Shown here one piece after another: positions 46,576 to 54,187 of a stretch of 64,000 nucleotides of DNA (position 1 is its first letter; every line of letters starts with the position of its first letter). Both the position numbers and the translations under genes were made by a program. The stretch is from Congregibacter variabilis (lineage in GTDB: Bacteria > Pseudomonadota > Gammaproteobacteria > Pseudomonadales > Halieaceae): NCBI RefSeq assembly GCF_045689235.1, contig NZ_CP136864.1:1736001-1800000 (forward strand). The letters are read 5' to 3'. The notes under the pieces were generated by a model. That model saw only the letters and a list, made by a program, of their open reading frames with translations. It searched no databases and was not told the origin of the DNA.

Positions 46576-47547
46576 CTAGGTAGCCCGCGACCTGCGACGC
46601 ATCCGGCGGCGCCAGTTATCCTCAGACCCGCTGGCTGCCCCTCCTGAGGCCTCTTCTCTCGGGCGCGACGCGGCGTCACCCTCAAACTCATCCACGACGT
46701 CAAAATCGTGATCACTAAATACTGAGCCAGCGGCCAAGCTTTCTCCCTGCAACTCCTCTACCACCTGACGTAAATCGTCAACGCCGATGCGATGGAGCTG
46801 CTCCACGCATCCGTGAAGGAGTAGACGGCTACAAATTAGATTGATTCGACGCGGAATACCCTCTGAAAATTTGGATATAAGGGGGAACACCGCAGTGCTC
46901 AGATCAGGGTCTCCCTGCCAACCCGCAGAAGAAAGGCGATGCCGAATGTACTCTTCAGTCTCATCAGGCTCCAAAGCCTGCAGATGACTCGCGGCCACTA
47001 TACGCTGATGAACCTGCTCCATTTCTGGGCGCAGTATCAACTCCCGCAGCTCAGGTTGACCGAGTAAAAATATCTGAAGCAGTGGCTTACCACCGATCTG
47101 AATATTCGTAAGCAGACGCAACTCTTCCATCGCTGTGATAGAGAGGTCCTGCGCCTCATCTACGACGAGAAGCGCACGGCGACCCTCCCGGTGCCATTTC
47201 TGTAGCTGCCGTGAAAGGTACTGGAGCTGCTGCCCCTTATTCGTGATGTTTAGATCCACGCCAAACTCATGCGCAACCATACTTAACAGGTCATCTGCCT
47301 GGAGTTGTGAGCACACCAAATTGGCGATCTGCGCACGCTCATTCGCAAGATCATCGATCAATGCACCTACCAAGGTAGTCTTGCCAGTACCGGGCCGTCC
47401 TGTAACCATGACAAACCCTTCGGCCCTGGAAAAAGCGTAAGCCATGTATGCACGGGCCTTTTTATACCCGCGATGCTGATACGCAAAGTGATGATCTGGA
47501 CTTAGGCGAAAAGGCTCCTCGACGAAACCATAGAATTGGTCATACAT
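46576..47547 (-). CDS. XrtA/PEP-CTERM system-associated ATPase (ExeA-like)
   Basis: ATG 47547 is chosen because the family begins MYDQFYGFVEEPFRLSPD; the longer frame from 47622 adds 25 unlikely residues. The 323-residue AAA protein has Walker A GRPGTGKTT, Walker B LLVVDEAQDL and sensor region GQPELRELI. The last 60 residues are acidic and then strongly basic (RRRMRRRSRAT). It resembles ExeA and is a TIGR03015 member of exosortase loci. It probably powers an assembly or remodelling step at the inner membrane. Confidence 0.9.
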   Translation of the reverse strand: MYDQFYGFVEEPFRLSPDHHFAYQHRGYKKARAYMAYAFSRAEGFVMVTGRPGTGKTTLVGALIDDLANERAQIANLVCSQLQADDLLSMVAHEFGVDLNITNKGQQLQYLSRQLQKWHREGRRALLVVDEAQDLSITAMEELRLLTNIQIGGKPLLQIFLLGQPELRELILRPEMEQVHQRIVAASHLQALEPDETEEYIRHRLSSAGWQGDPDLSTAVFPLISKFSEGIPRRINLICSRLLLHGCVEQLHRIGVDDLRQVVEELQGESLAAGSVFSDHDFDVVDEFEGDAASRPREEASGGAASGSEDNWRRRMRRRSRAT

Positions 47548-47671
47548 AGGGGGCGTAGCCCTCATAAGTGGGTGTATCGGAACTTGAACCGTGATCTTCA
47601 CCGCTTTTATGGGTAGCCACAACCCCGGGCAGCACGCTAATCGGGCGACTTGTGACTGAGGTCACGAATAT

Positions 47672-48991
47672 CTATAACCGCCAGACCATAAGTCCACACG
47701 ATTCGGCTGCGCCCCGATCAACTATCCCTTTAACGTCGACAATCAACCCATCAGGTGCAAGCATCTCTCGCATTGTATCAACGCCCATGCTGACGTAGTC
47801 AGTGTGTGGCACGGCGACAATAAGGGCCTGGGCCGGGGCCATAGCGTCCAAAGAACAGAGCTTGACTGAATACTGACGCAGGGCCTCTGTCCCGTCGGCC
47901 AGCGGGTCCGACACTTGAACCACGCAGCCATATGCTTCGAGCTCCGATATAATGTCAGGGACGCGAGAATTCCTTAAATCAGGACAGTTCTCCTTAAAGG
48001 TGAGTCCAAGCACTGTAATAGTGGACCCGGTAATTGGATGCCCTTTACCTGCCAGATACTTCACTGTCTTTTCGGCGATGAACTTGCCCATTCCATCATT
48101 AATGCGGCGCCCCGCGAGCACGACCTGGGGATGATAACCCGCACTCTCCGCCTTGTAAGTCAAATAGTAAGGATCCACACCAATACAATGCCCCCCCACC
48201 AGCCCGGGCCGAAACGGCAGAAAGTTCCACTTGGTGCCGGCGGATTCAAGCACATCCAGCGTATCAATACCGAGTCGGTCAAAGATCATTGCCAGCTCAT
48301 TCATAAGCGCAATGTTGAGGTCACGCTGGGTGTTCTCGATAACCTTTGCAGCCTCCGCCACTTTGATGCTGGCAGCGCGATGGACACCCGCATCTACAAC
48401 CGACTCATAAAGAGCGGCAAGTCGCTCCAGAGTTGCCGGCGTGTCGCCTGAAACAACCTTAACAATCGTCTCCAAACGGTGTGTTTTATCACCAGGATTG
48501 ATACGTTCGGGTGAGTAGCCGACAAAAAAACCTTCAGAGGCGAGTCCGGCTGAAGGCTCACACCCACTCCACGGCAGACCAGACTCCTCAGCCAGTATCG
48601 GCACACAGACTTCCTCCGTACAGCCTGGGTACACAGTGGACTCGAAGACCACAATCGCCCCCGGCCGCATATTCTGGCCCACAGTCCTGGAAGCACTTTC
48701 GAGAGGACTCAAATCGGGCCGCTTAGCGCTGTCGATTGGCGTGGGGACCACAACGATGATAATAGCCGCCTTTGCAAGCGCCGCTGGGTCACTGGTCAGC
48801 TCAAGGTGGGTAGCTGCGGCCAGCTGTTCCACGCTAACCTCACCACTCGGATCAAGCCCCAAACGGTAGGCGGAAAGCTTTTCCTCATTGAGATCAAAAC
48901 CAATCGTGGGCCGTCCCGCACCAAAGGCCACAGCGAGTGGAAGCCCCACATAACCGAGACCGACAATTGCCACTGTGTCATGGTCCGCCAA
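47672..48991 (-). CDS. UDP-N-acetylhexosamine/UDP-hexose dehydrogenase (TviB/WbpO-like)
   Basis: The protein has 439 residues. VAIVGLGYVGLPLAVAF is the NAD-binding Rossmann motif, VVVPTPID follows, and GGHCIGVDPYYLTYKAE contains the catalytic Cys of the UDP-sugar dehydrogenases. RNSRVPDIISELEAYG is the C-terminal UDP-binding part. It is closest to the TviB/WbpO group, which makes UDP-GalNAcA, so the polymer probably contains an N-acetylhexosaminuronic acid. The start is TTG 48991 with a perfect AGGAGGTGA ribosome site five bases before it. The prsK gene starts divergently 75 bp away. Confidence 0.9.
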   Translation of the reverse strand: MADHDTVAIVGLGYVGLPLAVAFGAGRPTIGFDLNEEKLSAYRLGLDPSGEVSVEQLAAATHLELTSDPAALAKAAIIIVVVPTPIDSAKRPDLSPLESASRTVGQNMRPGAIVVFESTVYPGCTEEVCVPILAEESGLPWSGCEPSAGLASEGFFVGYSPERINPGDKTHRLETIVKVVSGDTPATLERLAALYESVVDAGVHRAASIKVAEAAKVIENTQRDLNIALMNELAMIFDRLGIDTLDVLESAGTKWNFLPFRPGLVGGHCIGVDPYYLTYKAESAGYHPQVVLAGRRINDGMGKFIAEKTVKYLAGKGHPITGSTITVLGLTFKENCPDLRNSRVPDIISELEAYGCVVQVSDPLADGTEALRQYSVKLCSLDAMAPAQALIVAVPHTDYVSMGVDTMREMLAPDGLIVDVKGIVDRGAAESCGLMVWRL

Positions 48992-48996
48992 TTTTC

Positions 48997-49005
48997 ACCT
49001 CCTGC
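48997..49005 (-). promoter_or_regulatory. Strong ribosome-binding site that fixes a TTG start
   Basis: On the minus strand AGGAGGTGA lies immediately before AAA and TTG 48991, with near-ideal spacing. It is complementary to the 16S rRNA tail and shows that the TTG, and not an internal ATG, is the start of the dehydrogenase. Confidence 0.75.
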
Positions 49006-49066
49006 GTTTACAGCAAACGGAGGACAGTATAGGGTCGAACGCTATGAATGGGCAGGACAGGCAAAC

Positions 49067-51184
49067 GTGACCGGTAACATCAGTCTCTTTAGCTACGGCG
49101 TTGCCGCAGCAAGCTATGCCTTGCTAACGATACTGCTCGCGACGCAGTGGCGCGTCCGCCCTCTCGGCCCGAGTTTATTGTTTGCCGCCAGCGCTACCGC
49201 ATTCTGGGCCGGGACGATCGCCGCAGGCACGCTGCTGGCATACCCCCCAATAACGCTCATTAATCTCGCGGAACTCGCGCGCAACGCGGGCTGGCTGTTC
49301 TTTTTGCTCCAACTACTGGGATTTCAGTCGGGCGGAAGTATCTGGAGCTGGCTAGGCCGCAGTTGGGTGCCCGTCTTCGCTTTTAGTGTATTGATCGGCT
49401 TAGCGATCATTGGTCTGCGTCCGTTACATGCAATGGTTGGGATAAACGCTAACGATGCAGGGGATGCCGCGCTGATGCTCTGGCTTGCGATTGCTATAGT
49501 CGGCCTGCTGCTTGTCGAGCAGGTCTATCGCAATGCAAGTAGCGGCGAACGCTGGGGCGTCAAATTTCTATGCCTTGGGCTGGGCGCGGCCCTTACCTAC
49601 GACTTTTTTATGTACGCCGAGGCGCTGCTCTTCCGGCAGTTGGATACCCGGCTGTGGCAAGCGCGCGGGCTGGTCAATGCTTTTGCCGTGCCACTACTGC
49701 TCGTCGCCATAGCGCGCAATCGAAACTGGCGGATGGATGTTCACGTCTCTCGGCATGTGGTTTTTCATACGGTCACCCTTATGGGCGCCGGGCTCTATCT
49801 TTTATGCATGGCTATCATCGGCTACTTCATCGAATATCTCGGCGGTAGCTGGGGTGGCGTGTTACAGGTGTCTTTTCTAGCCGCAAGCGGCTCCTTGCTG
49901 TTTACGCTACTATTTTCTGGCGCCATTCGGGCCCGTCTACGCGTCTGGGTTTCAAAGCACTTTTTTAGCTACCGTTATGACTACCGTGTTGAGTGGCTGC
50001 GCTTCACGCAAGAGCTCGCCGAATTAGAGAACGTTCCTCCCGGGATTGTAGAGTCCATGGCATCGGTCACTCTCAGCCCCGGCGGGTTTCTACTTTATCG
50101 CGGCTCATCCGACCAACTCAGCGAACTTGCCAGTTGGGAGTTTGCCCCCCCGCCATCTCCAGACATCGGCAACTTGCCGCAATGGCTTCGCAGTAGTGGC
50201 TGGGTAATAGATATACCCGAGTGGCGAAAATCGCCAGATATCTATGGCGATCTCGACCTTCCGCTTTGGCTAAGGGATAGCAGGGAGCTGTGGCTTATCG
50301 TCCCATTGTTGTTTAGGGAAGAGTTAGAGGGCCTGCTCTTTCTTGCTCGAACGGACCTCAAAGACGGCGTCAATTGGGAGGACCGTGATCTCCTCAAGAC
50401 TGCCGGCCGACAGGCTGCTGCGCTACTCGCCCAGCAGCGAGCGAACCAGGGATTGATCGAGGCGCGGCAGTTCGATGCGTTCAACCGTCTGTCGGCCTAC
50501 GTGGTTCACGACCTAAAAAATATCCTCGCGCAACAGTCGCTGATCTTATCTAACGCCCGGAAACACCGAAACAACCCGGCTTTTGTAGACGATATGATCT
50601 CTACTGTAGACAACTCCGTGCAGCGAATGAATCGTCTAATGGAGCAAATGCGCAGCGGCATCCGCAGTGCGACGACTGCCTCCGTAGAATTAGGCGCCCT
50701 GCTTGAGCAAATTGTACTTGCGCGCGCAAGCACGCATCCGACGCCACGACTCAACATCGAAACTGACACACTGATTATCGCAGATCGTGAGCGTCTCCTG
50801 ACCGTGTTTAGTCATCTGGTCCAGAATGCGCAGGAAGCCACCCAAGACGACGGGAAGGTCGATGTTGAACTTACAGTGATTAACAGCTTCGCGCGAGTTT
50901 CTATCGTAGACACCGGCTGCGGGATGTCCGAGCGGTTTGTGCGCGAAAAGCTGTTCACTCCTTTCGAGTCGACCAAGGGACTGACGGGCATGGGTATTGG
51001 CGCTTTTGAGTCTCGAGAATACGTGCGTCAGTTAGGTGGCGATATCACGGTCAAGAGTGAAACAGGCGCTGGCAGTGTCTTTACGGTGACATTGCCCAGT
51101 CAGTCCGAAGTATCCACATCCAACAATGATCTCGAAAGCTGTGAACCAGGCACGTCCACCGCTGTGCCAAGCATGGCAGAATAA
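49067..51184 (+). CDS. prsK: XrtA/PEP-CTERM system histidine kinase PrsK
   Basis: GTG 49067 with AGGACAGG upstream begins directly before the first membrane helix, giving 705 residues; the longer frame runs back into the divergent gene and is rejected. The first 300 residues form about eight membrane segments. A GAF-like domain follows (LWLIVPLLFREELEGLLFLART). The kinase core has the H-box FNRLSAYVVHDLKNILAQQ, N-box HLVQNAQEAT and G-boxes DTGCGMSERF and GMGIGAFESREY. It matches PrsK (TIGR02916) and should phosphorylate PrsR, encoded 28 bp downstream. Confidence 0.93.
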   Translation: MTGNISLFSYGVAAASYALLTILLATQWRVRPLGPSLLFAASATAFWAGTIAAGTLLAYPPITLINLAELARNAGWLFFLLQLLGFQSGGSIWSWLGRSWVPVFAFSVLIGLAIIGLRPLHAMVGINANDAGDAALMLWLAIAIVGLLLVEQVYRNASSGERWGVKFLCLGLGAALTYDFFMYAEALLFRQLDTRLWQARGLVNAFAVPLLLVAIARNRNWRMDVHVSRHVVFHTVTLMGAGLYLLCMAIIGYFIEYLGGSWGGVLQVSFLAASGSLLFTLLFSGAIRARLRVWVSKHFFSYRYDYRVEWLRFTQELAELENVPPGIVESMASVTLSPGGFLLYRGSSDQLSELASWEFAPPPSPDIGNLPQWLRSSGWVIDIPEWRKSPDIYGDLDLPLWLRDSRELWLIVPLLFREELEGLLFLARTDLKDGVNWEDRDLLKTAGRQAAALLAQQRANQGLIEARQFDAFNRLSAYVVHDLKNILAQQSLILSNARKHRNNPAFVDDMISTVDNSVQRMNRLMEQMRSGIRSATTASVELGALLEQIVLARASTHPTPRLNIETDTLIIADRERLLTVFSHLVQNAQEATQDDGKVDVELTVINSFARVSIVDTGCGMSERFVREKLFTPFESTKGLTGMGIGAFESREYVRQLGGDITVKSETGAGSVFTVTLPSQSEVSTSNNDLESCEPGTSTAVPSMAE

Positions 51185-51212
51185 CGCTTATGAAAACTAT
51201 CGGAGTAGTCCA

Positions 51213-52583
51213 GTGAGCGAAGCGGCCAAACCGCTGCTAGTGGTAGAGGATGACGAAGGTCTGCGAAGTCAGTTGCGCTGGGCGTTCGATGGCTATGAGG
51301 TCGTTTTGGCGGGAGACCGCAAAGAGGCTATTACTGCTCTTCGGAGACACCAGCCCGGTGTAGTATTACTGGACCTCGGGCTGCCTCCCGACCCAGGCGG
51401 CGTGACTGAAGGCCTTGCAACGCTTTGCGATATTCTGACCCTGGCTCCGGAAACCAAGGTCATCGTTGTAACTGGTGATAACGATCGGAGAAACGCGGTC
51501 AAAGCCATCGCTGGCGGCGCGTATGACTTCCATCAAAAACCCGCAGACCCGGAACTTCTGGCGCTTTTAGTCGACCGAGCTCATCACGTCTACGAACTGG
51601 AACGTGAAAATCAGGCGCTTCAGCGCACAAGCGGAAATATGCCGCTAGACAACATTATCGCGGTTAGTCCACAGATGCTTAAGGTCTGCCGCACCGTGGA
51701 AAAGATTGCACCAAGCGACATCACCACGCTGCTATTGGGCGCATCGGGTACAGGGAAGGAGCGATTTGCGCAGGCGATTCATGAGCTCAGCCCCCGAGCA
51801 AGCAAACGGATGGTAGCCATAAATTGCGCTGCTATTCCTGACACCCTTCTAGAAAGCGAACTTTTTGGATACGAAAAAGGCGCATTTACCGGTGCCAGCC
51901 AACAGACCATCGGCAAAATTGAGCATGCCCATGGCGGTACACTGTTTCTCGATGAAATCGGTGATCTACCAATGGAGCTGCAAGCTAAGCTACTGCGCTT
52001 TCTACAGGAGCGGGTTATCGAACGCCTCGGCGGGCGCAAGGAAATTAACGTGGACGTGCGGGTCGTGTGTGCTACGCACCAAAATCTTGAGCAGCACATT
52101 GCCGAAGGCAAGTTTCGCGAGGATTTGTACTATCGCGTAAGTGAAATGGTAGTAAAAATTCCGACCCTCCACGAACGCGATGGCGATGCAATGGTGCTTG
52201 CTAAGGCTTTTCTATCTCGGTTCGCCGGGGACAAAGGCACTGGGGTGAAGAGCTTCGACGTCAATGCGTTGCGTGCCATAGACCGCTACACGTGGCCCGG
52301 TAATGTTCGCGAACTGGAGTCGCGTATTAAACGCGCGGTCATTATGGCAGAGGGCGGGCAGGTCACAGCCGAAGACCTCGAGCTAGAAGAATATCTCGAT
52401 GACACTCTTCAAGCTGCTTCCGCCATGCCGCTCAACATCAAACAGGTCCGCGAACAAGCTGAAAAGACCGCTATCTTGCAGGCGCTATCTCACAGCGATG
52501 AGAACATAACTGATGCAGCGGAGCTGCTAGGCGTTACTCGTCCAACGCTGTATTCAATGCTGGAGAAGTATGGGCTGCGATAA
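51213..52583 (+). CDS. prsR: PEP-CTERM-box response regulator PrsR (sigma-54 activator)
   Basis: GTG 51213 with CGGAG upstream gives 456 residues. The receiver domain has Asp54 in VVLLDLGLPPD as the phosphorylation site. The AAA+ domain has Walker A GASGTGKE (176-183), the sigma-54-contacting GAFTGA (223-228) and Walker B LFLDEIGD (244-251). The C-terminus is a Fis-type helix-turn-helix (ITDAAELLGVTRPTLYSMLE). It belongs to the PrsR family (TIGR02915) and is the likely activator of the PEP-CTERM gene promoter at 43577-43592. Confidence 0.95.
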   Translation: MSEAAKPLLVVEDDEGLRSQLRWAFDGYEVVLAGDRKEAITALRRHQPGVVLLDLGLPPDPGGVTEGLATLCDILTLAPETKVIVVTGDNDRRNAVKAIAGGAYDFHQKPADPELLALLVDRAHHVYELERENQALQRTSGNMPLDNIIAVSPQMLKVCRTVEKIAPSDITTLLLGASGTGKERFAQAIHELSPRASKRMVAINCAAIPDTLLESELFGYEKGAFTGASQQTIGKIEHAHGGTLFLDEIGDLPMELQAKLLRFLQERVIERLGGRKEINVDVRVVCATHQNLEQHIAEGKFREDLYYRVSEMVVKIPTLHERDGDAMVLAKAFLSRFAGDKGTGVKSFDVNALRAIDRYTWPGNVRELESRIKRAVIMAEGGQVTAEDLELEEYLDDTLQAASAMPLNIKQVREQAEKTAILQALSHSDENITDAAELLGVTRPTLYSMLEKYGLR

Positions 52584-53917
52584 TGCTGAATGATTGGCAG
52601 GAACGCAGCGACTCTGAGGAGAAACGTAAAATCAGATCCCCCACTTGGAAGACTAAAAAGCCGCTCTTCCGACGTCTGACAGTCCAATGCGGTCTGGTGT
52701 GCATAGTCACTATCATCAGCGGGTGCACCCGCGAACCGACACCAGCACACTTTGTGAGAATGATCGACTGGCTCGGTGAGGCAAATAGCCTGCAGGTTGA
52801 CATGCACACACATACGCGTTTCTCCGACGGCAGATGGGAGCTATCCAAATTAGCAGATTCGGCGCTCCTCAACGGATGCCATGCGATAGCAATAACAGAT
52901 CACGCGGAAAAAGGATCGGATGCGGCTACTCCCACTTATCTTCATGCAATCACGGAGCAAAGGCAGCGTAGCCGCTACCCTTTGATAATCGCGGGCCTTG
53001 AGTGGAACATTCCCCCTTACCGCGGTCGTGAACATGTAAACATCCTCGTTCACCCGTCCCTCGAACCACAACTGATCGCATTTTCACAGCACTTTCGCAA
53101 GACCAATGACCCTGGGCCTGCTCTGCAATGGCTCAGTGAGCGAAACAACGAATCGACAATTCTCGCCTTTTACAACCATCCGGCGAGGCGTGATGAGCGA
53201 TTAGAGGAGAACGAAGAGGACTTCCTATCTTGGACTCCGAAGGGAAGCGTGATTGTAGGTTTTGAGGGAGGGCCAGGGCATCAGAAAAAAGCCTCTCCGG
53301 GCGATTACAAAAATGTACTGGCAACCGTTGATGGCTGGGACCCTGTCGTTGCCGATGTCGGGGGTGTTTGGGATTCTTTGCTCGACGCGGGTCGAGATCC
53401 TTGGGGGGCGTTAGCAAATTCGGATTTTCATAACGATCGAGGCGACTACCTACCCTGCGAGTTTTCTCGGACGCACGTAGACACTCCTGAGATGAGTGCA
53501 AGCGGAGTGCTACGTGGACTCAAAGCAGGCGCCTTTTGGGGCGAGACCGGGGCATTTTTACAGGAGCTTCGGCTCAGGGTTGGATCGCCTGATCTTATCT
53601 TCGATGCATCGCCGGGGGAGAGCTTCGCACTGGGCGATCAGCGTGTCATTACTGTTGAGGTCATGCTCAAACCTGAACTAAAAGCAAAAGACCAAACATT
53701 GACTATCGAACTCATCGGGAACTTGGCATCGGGAGAACCCGAAGTGATAGAGACCCGAGCAATCAATTCGAATGTTACTACTGTAACTACCTCAATCACC
53801 AATCCTATAGTTGGAGGCGATGGGGAAAGTGGCTACCTAAGGATTAGGGTAAGCAGCGAAGGTGCGGATGGTCGGCGCTTTATTGCCTACACCAATCACG
53901 TGCGCGTACTACTCTAA
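52583..53917 (+). CDS. PHP-domain metal-dependent phosphoesterase-like lipoprotein
   Basis: The protein has 444 residues. ATG 52583 overlaps the prsR stop (TAATG), so it is coupled to the two-component genes. A hydrophobic segment near residues 34-47 ends in the lipobox ISGC (Cys48), unusually far from the N-terminus. The PHP domain follows: VDMHTHTRFSDG (His75, His77), AIAITDHAEKG, GLEWNI, and SDFHNDRGDY near the C-terminal part. The last 100 residues look like a beta-rich accessory domain. It may hydrolyse a phosphoester in the periplasm; the substrate is unknown. Its operon position suggests a link to PEP-CTERM regulation. Confidence 0.8.
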   Translation: MLNDWQERSDSEEKRKIRSPTWKTKKPLFRRLTVQCGLVCIVTIISGCTREPTPAHFVRMIDWLGEANSLQVDMHTHTRFSDGRWELSKLADSALLNGCHAIAITDHAEKGSDAATPTYLHAITEQRQRSRYPLIIAGLEWNIPPYRGREHVNILVHPSLEPQLIAFSQHFRKTNDPGPALQWLSERNNESTILAFYNHPARRDERLEENEEDFLSWTPKGSVIVGFEGGPGHQKKASPGDYKNVLATVDGWDPVVADVGGVWDSLLDAGRDPWGALANSDFHNDRGDYLPCEFSRTHVDTPEMSASGVLRGLKAGAFWGETGAFLQELRLRVGSPDLIFDASPGESFALGDQRVITVEVMLKPELKAKDQTLTIELIGNLASGEPEVIETRAINSNVTTVTTSITNPIVGGDGESGYLRIRVSSEGADGRRFIAYTNHVRVLL

Positions 53918-53999
53918 GGCCGATCCCGCCCCCAAACGGGTCATTCTGAAAGCGCGAACGGTGTTGTAAAGACTCGACCTCGCCAAGTATCCTCTAGCA

Positions 54000-54146
54000 A
54001 TGAGTACTGACCGCCGCAAAAGTAATCGAGATTCCACTGACCGCCGACGCGAAACCCGCCGCGATGTACCGGTCTGGGGCTACGTTGTCGCCATTACCGC
54101 AGTGGTTGTGCTGCTCACTGCATTTTGGACGATGATCTACAGCTGA
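54000..54146 (+). CDS. Small single-pass membrane protein (48 residues)
   Basis: The ATG at 54000 opens a frame of 48 residues and a TGA at 54144-54146. The N-terminal half is highly charged, with an internal near-repeat (STDRRKSNRDSTDRRRETRR). The second half is one transmembrane helix (WGYVVAITAVVVLLTAFW). This charged-then-hydrophobic layout is typical of real small membrane proteins. The ribosome site is weak. It has no family that I recognise. It lies between the PHP gene and the convergent AMIN-barrel gene. Confidence 0.5.
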   Translation: MSTDRRKSNRDSTDRRRETRRDVPVWGYVVAITAVVVLLTAFWTMIYS

Positions 54147-54187
54147 CTCGGCGGACTCAGAAATAGAGCGCCAGAATTGTTCGAAGG

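Noticed and set aside
48806..49066. Longer N-terminus of PrsK overlapping the dehydrogenase gene
   Set aside because: The frame is antisense to the start of a confident gene and has no membrane or family character; GTG 49067 sits directly before the first helix.
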